The position numbers and the translations under genes are program-made. The notes below the pieces were generated by a model. That model was not told the DNA's origin and did no database searches. It was given only the letters and a program-made list of their open reading frames with translations. Positions 47,832 to 59,287 of a stretch of 64,000 nt of DNA are shown one piece after another. Within the stretch, counting starts at the first letter, position 1. The number at the start of each line of letters is the position of its first letter. Source of the stretch: Pseudomonas sp. MTM4 (GTDB taxonomy: Bacteria; Pseudomonadota; Gammaproteobacteria; Pseudomonadales; Pseudomonadaceae); assembly GCF_019355055.1 (NCBI RefSeq), contig NZ_CP048411.1, positions 1,054,001 to 1,118,000 on the forward strand. The letters run 5' to 3'.

Positions 47832-50057
47832 ATGTCCACCCGCTCGAAGATCATTTACACCTTCACCGACGAAGCCCCGGCGCTGGCCACTTACTCGCTT
47901 CTGCCTATTGTAGAAGCCTTTGCAGCTTCCGCTGACATCTCCGTCGAAACACGTGACATCTCTCTTGCAGGGCGCATTCTTGCGGCCTTCGCGGATCAAC
48001 TGGACGCGGATAAGCGGATCGATGACGACCTCGCCAAGTTGGCCGTTCTGGCGACTCAGCCAGAAGCCAACATCATCAAACTGCCGAACATCAGCGCATC
48101 GGTGCCGCAACTGCGCAACGCCATCGCCGAGCTCCAGGCTCAGGGCTACAACGTCCCGAACCTCCCGGAAGACCCGCAGACCGACGAAGAGCAAGAGGTA
48201 CGCGCACGCTACAGCAAAGTGCTTGGCAGTGCGGTGAATCCGGTACTACGCGAAGGCAACTCCGACCGCCGCGCGCCCGCCGCGGTCAAGGCGTTCGCTC
48301 GCAAGCACCCGCATTCGATGGGCAAGTGGAGCATGGCGTCGCAATCCCACGCGGACTACATGCGCGGCGGCGACTTTTTCTCCAGCGAGCAATCCGTCAC
48401 CATGGCTAAGGCCGGTGACGTGCGCATCGAGTTCGTCGGCAAAGACGGTAAGGTTGAGGTCAAGAAGCTGCTCACGCTCGAAGAGGGCGAAGTCCTCGAC
48501 AGCATGTTCATGAGCTGCAAGAAGCTGCGCGAGTTCTTCGAGAAGACGCTGCAGGATTGCAAAGAAACCGGAGTCATGTGGTCGCTGCACGTGAAGGCAA
48601 CCATGATGAAGATTTCCCATCCGATCGTTTTCGGTCACGCCGTCAGTGTCTACTACAAGGAAGCGTTCGATAAATACGCTGACCTGTTCAAGGAGCTGGG
48701 CGTCAATCCGAACAACGGTTTGAGCAGCGTCCATGACAAGATCAAGAGCCTACCGGTCTCGCAGCAAGAAGAGATCCTGGACGATATCCACGCCTGCTAT
48801 AGCCGCCGCCCGGAAATGGCGATGGTGGACTCGGTCAAGGGCATCACCAACCTGCACATCCCGAGCGACGTGATCGTCGACGCCTCGATGCCAGCGATGA
48901 TCCGCAGCTCCGGACAGATGTGGGGCAAGGACGGCACGCTGAAAGACACCAAGGCGGTGATGCCGGAAAGCACTTACGCCCGTATTTATCAGGAAATGAT
49001 CAACTTCTGTAAAACCAATGGTGCATTCGATCCGACCACCATGGGCACGGTGCCCAACGTCGGCCTGATGGCACAGAAAGCGGAAGAGTACGGCTCGCAC
49101 GACAAAACCTTCGAAATGATCGCCGACGGCACCATGCGCGTCGTGCTGAACGACGGTACCGTGCTGATGCAGCACGAAGTCGAGGAAGGCGATATCTGGC
49201 GTGCCTGTCAGACCAAGGACGCGCCGATCCGCGACTGGGTCAAGCTGGCCGTCACCCGCGCCCGCCTGTCGAATACCCCGGCGATTTTCTGGCTCGACCC
49301 GGAGCGCGCCCACGATCGCGAGCTTCAGAAGAAAGTTGAAACCTATCTGCAAGACCATGACCTGACCGGCCTGGATATCCGCATGATGGGTTACAACGAA
49401 GCCATCCGCGTCAGCATGGAGCGTCTGGTCCGCGGCCAGGACACTATTTCGGTTACCGGTAACGTACTACGCGACTACCTGACCGATCTGTTCCCGATCA
49501 TGGAACTCGGCACCTCGGCCAAGATGCTCTCGATCGTCCCGCTGATGGCCGGTGGCGGCATGTACGAGACGGGCGCTGGCGGCTCGGCGCCCAAGCACGT
49601 GCAGCAGCTAATTGAAGAAAACCATCTGCGCTGGGATTCGCTCGGTGAATTCCTGGCGCTTGCGGTATCACTGGAAGAAACTGGAATCAAGACAGACAAC
49701 GCGAAAGCTAAACTGTTGGGCAAAACGCTGGACGCCGCCACCGGCAAGCTGCTCGACAACAACAAGTCGCCATCGCGTCGCACCGGCGAGCTGGATAACC
49801 GCGGCAGCCATTTCTACTTGGCGCTGTACTGGGCCCAGGAACTGGCGGCACAAACCGAAGATATGGAGCTGCAGACTCACTTCGCACCGCTGGCCAAGCA
49901 GCTGAACGAAAACGAAGCAGCTATCGTTGCTGAACTTGCAGAAGTCCAGGGCAAGCCAGTAAACATTGGTGGCTACTACCGCTCCAACCCGGAGCTTACC
50001 AGCCAGGTAATGCGTCCAAGCGCGACCTTCAACGCGGCACTCGCCGCAATGGTCTGA
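47832..50057 (+). CDS. idh: Monomeric NADP-dependent isocitrate dehydrogenase
   Basis: A 741-residue enzyme of the monomeric Idh family found in Azotobacter and Pseudomonas. It has no sequence relation to Icd. Family blocks include [40 protein letters not shown] in part, and [19 protein letters not shown] near the cofactor site. It carries out the same reaction as Icd in the cytoplasm. The ATG lies shortly after GAGAGAG. It ends at a strong hairpin. Confidence 0.97.
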   Translation: MSTRSKIIYTFTDEAPALATYSLLPIVEAFAASADISVETRDISLAGRILAAFADQLDADKRIDDDLAKLAVLATQPEANIIKLPNISASVPQLRNAIAELQAQGYNVPNLPEDPQTDEEQEVRARYSKVLGSAVNPVLREGNSDRRAPAAVKAFARKHPHSMGKWSMASQSHADYMRGGDFFSSEQSVTMAKAGDVRIEFVGKDGKVEVKKLLTLEEGEVLDSMFMSCKKLREFFEKTLQDCKETGVMWSLHVKATMMKISHPIVFGHAVSVYYKEAFDKYADLFKELGVNPNNGLSSVHDKIKSLPVSQQEEILDDIHACYSRRPEMAMVDSVKGITNLHIPSDVIVDASMPAMIRSSGQMWGKDGTLKDTKAVMPESTYARIYQEMINFCKTNGAFDPTTMGTVPNVGLMAQKAEEYGSHDKTFEMIADGTMRVVLNDGTVLMQHEVEEGDIWRACQTKDAPIRDWVKLAVTRARLSNTPAIFWLDPERAHDRELQKKVETYLQDHDLTGLDIRMMGYNEAIRVSMERLVRGQDTISVTGNVLRDYLTDLFPIMELGTSAKMLSIVPLMAGGGMYETGAGGSAPKHVQQLIEENHLRWDSLGEFLALAVSLEETGIKTDNAKAKLLGKTLDAATGKLLDNNKSPSRRTGELDNRGSHFYLALYWAQELAAQTEDMELQTHFAPLAKQLNENEAAIVAELAEVQGKPVNIGGYYRSNPELTSQVMRPSATFNAALAAMV

Positions 50058-50094
50058 GACGGCTGGCGCTAACCAGCTCCGTTGCGTTACATGG

Positions 50095-50120
50095 AAACCC
50101 CGGCCTCGTGCCGGGGTTTT
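50095..50120 (+). terminator. Terminator of idh
   Basis: The stem AAACCCCGGC/GCCGGGGTTT has the 5-base loop CTCGT, 37 bases past the idh stop, followed by a T-rich stretch. Confidence 0.85.
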
Positions 50121-50174
50121 CCGTTTTTCCAACACACCCTGACGCTTCTATTCAGCCAGAGGACAAGCCCGAAC

Positions 50175-50615
50175 ATGACCTGGAACCCCCACATCACAGT
50201 CGCGACCATCGTCGAAGCAGATGGCCGCTTTCTCATGGTCGAGGAATCGAAAGGTGGTCGACTGGTGCTGAATCAGCCGGCAGGCCATCTCGAACCCAAC
50301 GAAACGCTGCGGCAAGCAGCGGTGCGCGAGACACTCGAGGAAACAGGATGGGAGGTCGAGCTGAACGGCGTGGTTGGCATCTACCTCTACACTGCGCCGA
50401 GCAATGGCGTGACCTATCAGCGTGTCTGCTTTGCGGCCAATCCGGTTCATCATCACCCGCAGCGTGAACTCGACACCGGTATTGTCGGCGCTCACTGGAT
50501 GTCTCGTGATGAATTGTCAGCGCAGCCGGAACGCTGGCGCAGCGAACTCATCCTCCGCTGCATCGACGACTATCTGGCGGGGCCGACATACGACCTGACC
50601 GTGGTACGCGACTGA
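50175..50615 (+). CDS. nudJ: Nudix hydrolase, NudJ-like
   Basis: A 146-residue protein from the ATG at 50175. The in-frame codon at 50082 lies before the idh terminator and is rejected. The Nudix box GHLEPNETLRQAAVRETLEE is complete. Position just before mnmA and the N-terminus (PHITVATIVEADGRFLMVEE) match NudJ, a phosphatase of thiamine pyrophosphate precursors and nucleotides in E. coli. The precise substrate is uncertain. Confidence 0.85.
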   Translation: MTWNPHITVATIVEADGRFLMVEESKGGRLVLNQPAGHLEPNETLRQAAVRETLEETGWEVELNGVVGIYLYTAPSNGVTYQRVCFAANPVHHHPQRELDTGIVGAHWMSRDELSAQPERWRSELILRCIDDYLAGPTYDLTVVRD

Positions 50616-50676
50616 CCCGCCTTAACCGCAGGCTTGGCCAGCCTGTTAGAATTCGATTCTTTGCCGTCAGCCCTGA

Positions 50677-52433
<1,757 letters not shown>

Positions 52434-52478
52434 GCGCCATCGGTGCGGCACGGCGACGGTCACCCCGCCGCTTTCGTG

Positions 52479-53896
<1,418 letters not shown>

Positions 53897-53914
53897 ACGA
53901 CGCCTTCTTTTTGC

Positions 53915-53940
53915 ACGCCCGGCTGTGCCGGGCGTTTTTA
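53915..53940 (+). terminator. Terminator of purB
   Basis: The stem ACGCCCGGC/GCCGGGCGT with loop TGT runs into five T residues, 18 bases past the purB stop. Confidence 0.9.
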
Positions 53941-53972
53941 TTTGCAGCTCTGTAGCAGAGCAAGGTACCTGT

Positions 53973-55139
53973 ATGACTTCCGATACTCCTTTGCAAATTC
54001 TCGGCGGCATAAGCGCGCGCGAGTTCCTGCGCGATTACTGGCAAAAAAAACCACTGCTCATCCGTCAGGCGATTCCCTCGTTCGAAAGTCCGGTTTCGCC
54101 CGACGAACTAGCCGGGCTGTCGCTGGAAGAGGAAGTCGAGTCGCGCCTGGTCATCGAACATGGCGACAGCCCTTGGGAACTGCGCCGCGGGCCGTTTAGC
54201 GAAGATACTTACCAGCATCTTCCGGAGCGCGACTGGACGCTACTGGTCCAGGCGGTCGATCAACTGGTTCCAGAAGTCGCCGAGCTCATCGAACATTTCC
54301 GTTTCCTGCCCAACTGGCGGATCGACGACGTGATGGTCAGCTTCGCGGCCCCGGGAGGCGGCGTCGGCCCGCATTTCGACAACTATGACGTCTTCCTCCT
54401 GCAGGCTCAGGGTCAACGCCGTTGGCGCGTAGGACAGATGTGTGACGGCGACAGTCTCATGCAGCAACACGCCGACTTGCGCATCCTTGCGGATTTCCAA
54501 GGCACCGATGAATGGGTTCTGGAACCCGGCGACATGCTTTATCTGCCACCTCGGCTGGCGCATTTCGGCACCGCCGAAGATGCCTGCATGACCTATTCGC
54601 TCGGCTTCAGAGCGCCTAGCGCCGCTGAAGTCCTGACACACTTCACCGACTTTCTCGCTCAATTCCTACCCGACGAAGAACGCTATAGCGACGCTGACCT
54701 CACTCCCACCGATGATCCCTACCAGATCCAGGGCGACGCGCTCGATCGGCTGCGGGCGATGCTCACCGAACACATGGGCGATGAGCGCCTGCTGCTCACT
54801 TGGTTCGGCCAGTTCATGACCGAACCTCGCTATCCGGAACGCGTGCAGGGCCCGGACATAGAGGAGCATGCGCTACTCGTTGCGCTGAAAGATGGCGCGG
54901 TCCTGATCCGTAATCTCAGCGCGCGCCTGGCCTGGAGCGAGGTCGACATTGGTCTTCTGCTGTTCGCCAGCGGCCAGAGCCGCTTGCTGCCTTCGCATTT
55001 GAAAGATCTTTTGAAACTGATCTGCTCGGCTGATGCGATACATGCGGAAAACCTCGCACCGTGGCTGAACGACGAAGATGGGCGTAATCTGGTGTGGCAG
55101 TTGGTCAAGCAGGGAAGTCTGGAGTTTGCTGATGAGTGA
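53973..55139 (+). CDS. roxA: Ribosomal protein L16 arginine hydroxylase RoxA (YcfD), JmjC/cupin oxygenase
   Basis: A 388-residue 2-oxoglutarate/Fe(II) oxygenase. The start at 53973 is chosen because the frame further upstream (from 53925) runs back through the purB terminator. The JmjC domain (about 90-215) has iron ligands His134 and Asp136 in GPHFDNYD and His197 in PPRLAHFG. The C-terminal dimerisation and winged-helix region follows. It matches E. coli RoxA, which hydroxylates Arg81 of ribosomal protein L16. It overlaps the GNAT gene by eight bases. Confidence 0.92.
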   Translation: MTSDTPLQILGGISAREFLRDYWQKKPLLIRQAIPSFESPVSPDELAGLSLEEEVESRLVIEHGDSPWELRRGPFSEDTYQHLPERDWTLLVQAVDQLVPEVAELIEHFRFLPNWRIDDVMVSFAAPGGGVGPHFDNYDVFLLQAQGQRRWRVGQMCDGDSLMQQHADLRILADFQGTDEWVLEPGDMLYLPPRLAHFGTAEDACMTYSLGFRAPSAAEVLTHFTDFLAQFLPDEERYSDADLTPTDDPYQIQGDALDRLRAMLTEHMGDERLLLTWFGQFMTEPRYPERVQGPDIEEHALLVALKDGAVLIRNLSARLAWSEVDIGLLLFASGQSRLLPSHLKDLLKLICSADAIHAENLAPWLNDEDGRNLVWQLVKQGSLEFADE

Positions 55140-55557
55140 TATAGAAGTTCGCATCGCCGACTGGCAGCAGGACAACGCCGATTTGCGTCGAATTCGCGAG
55201 ACCGTTTTCATCGCCGAGCAGTCGGTGCCGCCTGAGCTCGAATGGGATGCGGACGATGCCGAGGCCGTGCATTTCCTCGCCCTTGAAAGTGGCTATCCCA
55301 TAGGCACGGCGCGCTTGCTGAATGATGGACATATCGGTCGCGTCTCCGTGCTACGCGACTGGCGCGGGATGCATGTTGGAGGCACGCTGATGAAGGCCGC
55401 GATCGAAGAAGCAGAACGTCGTGGTCTCCGCGAACAACGACTGACCGCCCAGGTCCATGCCACCTCGTTCTATGAACGCCTCGGTTTTGAAGTGATCAGC
55501 GAGGAGTTCCTGGAAGCGGGCCTACCCCACGTCGATATGCTTCGAAAGAGCAACTGA
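55132..55557 (+). CDS. GNAT family N-acetyltransferase
   Basis: A 141-residue acetyltransferase. The ATG at 55132 follows TCTGGAG and overlaps the roxA end. The acetyl-CoA loop is near IGRVSVLRDWRGMHVGGTLM, and the C-terminal block VHATSFYERLGFEVISEEFLEAGLPHVDM is typical of the ElaA/YjcF-like group. The substrate is unknown. It is the second gene of a tight roxA-GNAT-PLD-like-secretin-N-like row. Confidence 0.9.
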   Translation: MSDIEVRIADWQQDNADLRRIRETVFIAEQSVPPELEWDADDAEAVHFLALESGYPIGTARLLNDGHIGRVSVLRDWRGMHVGGTLMKAAIEEAERRGLREQRLTAQVHATSFYERLGFEVISEEFLEAGLPHVDMLRKSN

Positions 55558-55563
55558 TCCACC

Positions 55564-56190
55564 ATGAATCGCAATGACCCGGATCGACCAGCCACCTCCG
55601 CAGAGTTGGCAGATATCGATTTTCACTCACCGGGTCGTTTCGAAATCAATAACCCATCGGCATCGCCAACAGGCCTGGAGCAATGGAGCTCTGCTTCATT
55701 CGTTCTGGGTAGTAGCCCAGCTCAGGCCTTCAACAGCGCGGTTGAGGCTCGCCAGCATGCGTTAGCGCTGATTGAACAGGCCCGACGTAGTCTGAATATT
55801 TACACGCCAGACTTGGAGCCCTGGCTGTACAACCACAGCTGTATTCAACAGGCTTGCTCGCACTTTCTTCTGGCACACCCACGCAATCGCCTGCGTATTC
55901 TGGTCGGCGATTCCTCCCGCGCCGTCAAGCAAGGGCATCGTCTGGTTACGCTGGCGCGCCGATTGACCAGCAACCTGGCGATTCGCAAATTTCATCCGGA
56001 CTATCCGATGCAAGCGTGCGCTTTCCTGATAGCCGACAACTGTGGCGTGCTGGTTCGCCCTGAGCCAGACCAATTTTCCGGCCATGCGCTATACCGGGAT
56101 CCCGGTCGCGCCCGCCAGCGACAGCGATTATTCGACAACGCCTGGGACCACAGCCTGTCTGACCCCGACCTGCGGAGTTTCCTGCTATGA
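55564..56190 (+). CDS. Conserved protein with single phospholipase-D-like fold, function unknown
   Basis: A 208-residue protein beginning MNRNDPDRPATSAELADIDF. The middle part (about 60-180) has the alternating pattern of a single PLD-like domain, for example ARRSLNIYTPDLEPWLYN and NRLRILVGDSS. The HxKxxxxD catalytic motif is not seen, so enzymatic phosphodiester cleavage is unlikely. Pseudomonas genomes carry an unnamed relative at the same position. It starts six bases after the GNAT gene and overlaps the next gene by ATGA. The name rests on fold resemblance judged by eye. Confidence 0.7.
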   Translation: MNRNDPDRPATSAELADIDFHSPGRFEINNPSASPTGLEQWSSASFVLGSSPAQAFNSAVEARQHALALIEQARRSLNIYTPDLEPWLYNHSCIQQACSHFLLAHPRNRLRILVGDSSRAVKQGHRLVTLARRLTSNLAIRKFHPDYPMQACAFLIADNCGVLVRPEPDQFSGHALYRDPGRARQRQRLFDNAWDHSLSDPDLRSFLL

Positions 56191-56993
56191 AGCGCTATCT
56201 CCTCGCCGTGTTCCTGGCATTCGTCAGCCTCTCGCTTCATGCCGCGACACAGGTAATCCCTCTCGAATTCCGTATGGCCGAAGACGTATTGCCAATCGCG
56301 CAATCGGTAGTCGGCAATCAAGGCAAGGTAAACGCTTACGGGAATCAGCTGATCGTGAACGCGCCTTCCGCTGTAATCGCTGAGCTGCAGGACGTGCTGT
56401 CCCAGATCGATACTGAGCCCCGTCGATTGCTCATCAGTGTCGATACGCAAAACTCGGCGATGAGTAGTGACAATGGCTATCGAGTCGATGGCTCCGCCCG
56501 TATCGGTGACGTGGAAATCCAGACCGGGCGCGGGGAAGCCAGAGGCAGTGATCAGGTCCGCATCATCCGTCGCAGCACCAACAGCCAAGGCGGAGGCGTT
56601 CAACAGATTCAGGTTACCGAGGGCTACCCTGCTTTGATACAGGTCGGCCAAAGCGTGCCTATTACCACCACTGGCGCCGACGGCTACGGCCAGATCTATC
56701 AGCAGACCCAATATCGGAATGTCACGCGCGGCTTCTACGCCACTGCCACGGTTCATGGTGATCAAGTGCAGGTCACCGTTAGCAGCCATAACGACCGGAT
56801 AAGCGCCTATCGGCCGGATACGATCAATGTGCAGCAAACCGATACTCGTGTAAGCGGACGACTCGGTGAGTGGATATCGCTTGGCGGCATCGACGAATCC
56901 GCCAGCTCCAATGACAGCGCAACGCTGCGACGCTACTCCACTGAAGGTCGCCAGAATCTGTCGCTACGACTCAAAGTCGACATGCTGGAATAG
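56187..56993 (+). CDS. Exported protein with a secretin N-domain-like segment
   Basis: A 268-residue protein with a signal peptide ending at LHAA (about residue 19). Residues about 22-85 (TQVIPLEFRMAEDVLPIAQ, NAYGNQLIVNAPSAVIAELQDVLSQIDTEPRR in part) look like the N-domain of secretins. The rest is rich in Ser, Gln and Gly and in beta-type strands, ending NLSLRLKVDMLE. No pore-forming secretin domain of full length is present, so it is not a complete secretin. It is probably periplasmic. It overlaps the PLD-like gene. Confidence 0.7.
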   Translation: MKRYLLAVFLAFVSLSLHAATQVIPLEFRMAEDVLPIAQSVVGNQGKVNAYGNQLIVNAPSAVIAELQDVLSQIDTEPRRLLISVDTQNSAMSSDNGYRVDGSARIGDVEIQTGRGEARGSDQVRIIRRSTNSQGGGVQQIQVTEGYPALIQVGQSVPITTTGADGYGQIYQQTQYRNVTRGFYATATVHGDQVQVTVSSHNDRISAYRPDTINVQQTDTRVSGRLGEWISLGGIDESASSNDSATLRRYSTEGRQNLSLRLKVDMLE

Positions 56994-57502
56994 AACGGCT
57001 TAGAGAGATTCGATGATTTGTAAAAAATGTAGTGCCCTGAAAATTTCACTACAAAACAATTGACGAACCATTTTGGCCGGAGCATCATGGCCCCGCTCCC
57101 GCTAATCAGGGGCCCTGTCACGGGCCTCCGGGTCATACTTAGCCAACCAGCTGAGGGATCCGTGACTGTACTGCCCACAAGGCGGACTGACGAGGTTGCG
57201 ACTGGAACGAGTCGTCCTGAGGGACGGGGAAGCGATTAACGCATCAGCTCGAAGACGCCAGTTCTGCTGAGTCGCCCAACGGCCTAAGCCGCTGTGTGCC
57301 GGAATGCCACGATCATTCCACAGCTAGCCGAATCTTCCAGCGGTCGTAACTGCACACCCCTCCTCTCTTGGTTCAATCCTCGTCCCGGTCGGTATTTCGA
57401 CGCTCTGCCGCGTGTCGCCCGCATCATCATGCGATTAGCACGTAGGTTTCGGTGGGAACAGTCGGTGCTTAACCAAACACGAATTTTTTGAAAGGATTGA
57501 CC
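56994..57502. other. 509-bp region upstream of aceA
   Basis: No gene is supported. A hairpin centred on GGCCC-TGTCAC-GGGCC lies near 57110-57126 and could end the preceding operon, though no T-run follows. The remainder is presumably the aceA promoter and leader. The aceA ribosome site AAGGA is at 57491-57495. Confidence 0.45.
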
Positions 57503-59098
57503 ATGTCCGCTTATCAAAACGACATCAAGGCCGTTGCCGCTCTGAAAGAAGTAGCTGGAAGCAGCTGGAGCGCTATCAACCCTGAATCCGTTGCTCGTAT
57601 GCGTGCTCAGAACCGTTTCAAGACCGGTCTGGAGATTGCTCAGTACACCGCAGACATCATGCGCAAGGACATGGCTGAGTATGATGCCGATTCGTCCGTT
57701 TACACCCAATCGCTGGGTTGCTGGCATGGCTTCATCGGTCAGCAGAAACTGATCTCCATCAAGAAGCACCTGAAGACCACCAACAAGCGCTACCTCTACC
57801 TCTCCGGCTGGATGGTTGCCGCGCTGCGCTCCGAGTTCGGCCCGCTGCCGGATCAGTCGATGCACGAGAAGACTGCCGTCTCCGACCTGATCGAGGAGCT
57901 GTACACCTTCCTGCGTCAGGCTGATAGCCGCGAACTGGATCTGCTGTTCACCGCCTTGGACGCCGCTCGCGAAGCTGGCGACAGCGGCAAAGCAGCGGAA
58001 ATCCAGAACCAGATCGACAACTACGAAACTCACATCGTCCCGATCATTGCCGATATCGACGCCGGCTTCGGTAACCCGGAAGCCACCTACCTGCTGGCCA
58101 AGCGCATGATCGAAGCAGGCGCCTGCTGCATCCAGATCGAGAACCAGGTTTCGGATGAGAAGCAGTGTGGCCACCAGGACGGCAAAGTGACCGTTCCCCA
58201 CGCCGACTTCCTCGCCAAAATCGCGGCCGTTCGCTACGCGTTCCTCGAGCTGGGTATCGACAACGGCGTAATCGTTGCGCGTACCGACTCCTTGGGTGCC
58301 GGCCTGACCAAGCAGATCGCCGTGACCAAAGAGCCCGGAGACCTGGGCGACCTGTACAACTCCTTCCTGGATTGCGAAGAAATCACCGAAGCCGAACTGG
58401 GCAACGGCGACGTCGTGATCAAGCGCGAAGGCAAGCTGTTACGTCCGAAGCGTCTACCGTCCAATCTGTTCCAGTTCCGCAAGGGCACGGGTGAGGCACG
58501 CTGCGTACTGGATTGCATCACTTCGCTGCAGAACGGCGCCGACCTACTGTGGATCGAAACCGAGAAGCCGCACGTTGGGCAAATCGCGGCCATGGTCAAT
58601 GAAATCCGCAAGACCATTCCGGATGCCAAGCTGGTTTACAACAACAGCCCGTCGTTCAACTGGACTCTGAACTTCCGTCAGCAGGTGTTCGATGCCATGG
58701 TTGCCGAAGGCAAGGACGTTTCCGCCTACGACCGCGCCAAGCTGATGAGCGTGGAGTATGACGAAACCGAACTGGCCCAGGTAGCTGACGAGAAGATCCG
58801 CACCTTCCAGAAGGACGGTTCCGTCCACGCCGGTATCTTCCACCACCTGATCACGCTGCCGACTTACCACACCGCTGCGCTGTCGACCGACAATCTGGCC
58901 AAAGGGTACTTCGCAGAAGAAGGCATGCTGGCCTACGTCAAGGGCGTTCAGCGTCAGGAACTGCGCCAGGGCATCGCCTGCGTCAAGCACCAGAACATGG
59001 CTGGCTCCGACATTGGCGACAACCACAAGGAGTACTTCGCTGGCGAAGCGGCTCTGAAGGCAAGCGGTAAAGACAACACCATGAACCAGTTCCACTAA
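57503..59098 (+). CDS. aceA: Isocitrate lyase
   Basis: A 531-residue enzyme of the larger isocitrate-lyase type used by Pseudomonas. The ATG at 57503 follows AAAGGATTGACC. The catalytic block reads SDEKQCGHQDGKV, in which the common KKCGH motif is replaced by KQCGH as in this subfamily. Metal and substrate loop IADIDAGFGNPEATY is present. It cleaves isocitrate to glyoxylate and succinate for growth on acetate and fatty acids. It stands alone between a long leader and a strong terminator. Confidence 0.96.
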   Translation: MSAYQNDIKAVAALKEVAGSSWSAINPESVARMRAQNRFKTGLEIAQYTADIMRKDMAEYDADSSVYTQSLGCWHGFIGQQKLISIKKHLKTTNKRYLYLSGWMVAALRSEFGPLPDQSMHEKTAVSDLIEELYTFLRQADSRELDLLFTALDAAREAGDSGKAAEIQNQIDNYETHIVPIIADIDAGFGNPEATYLLAKRMIEAGACCIQIENQVSDEKQCGHQDGKVTVPHADFLAKIAAVRYAFLELGIDNGVIVARTDSLGAGLTKQIAVTKEPGDLGDLYNSFLDCEEITEAELGNGDVVIKREGKLLRPKRLPSNLFQFRKGTGEARCVLDCITSLQNGADLLWIETEKPHVGQIAAMVNEIRKTIPDAKLVYNNSPSFNWTLNFRQQVFDAMVAEGKDVSAYDRAKLMSVEYDETELAQVADEKIRTFQKDGSVHAGIFHHLITLPTYHTAALSTDNLAKGYFAEEGMLAYVKGVQRQELRQGIACVKHQNMAGSDIGDNHKEYFAGEAALKASGKDNTMNQFH

Positions 59099-59140
59099 GA
59101 ATGGTTCTGGCTCGGGCCTCGGCCCGAGCTGGTGGTGTGA

Positions 59141-59170
59141 AAAAAGCCCCGGTAGATACCGGGGCTTTTT
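59141..59170 (+). terminator. Terminator of aceA
   Basis: A 12-bp stem AAAAAGCCCCGG/CCGGGGCTTTTT with loop TAGATA. A further hairpin GCTCGGGC/GCCCGAGC lies just upstream near 59110-59129. Confidence 0.92.
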
Positions 59171-59220
59171 GTTTGTGTTCAGGAAATCATCAAGCGAACC
59201 GCTTGTCGGCCGCTGTTGGA

Positions 59221-59238
59221 TTGTCATTAATCTGTCGC
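59221..59238 (+). promoter_or_regulatory. Candidate Pho box upstream of phoX
   Basis: TTGTCATTAATCTGTCGC matches the two direct 7-base repeats of the PhoB box, CTGTCAT-N4-CTGTCAT, with one mismatch in the first and two in the second and an AT-rich 4-base spacer. It lies 49 bases before the phoX start, a suitable place for phosphate-starvation control. Confidence 0.65.
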
Positions 59239-59287
59239 GAGTTCAGCCTAGCGTCGCAGTTCCGTCGATTACCTATGGAGCTGCATC

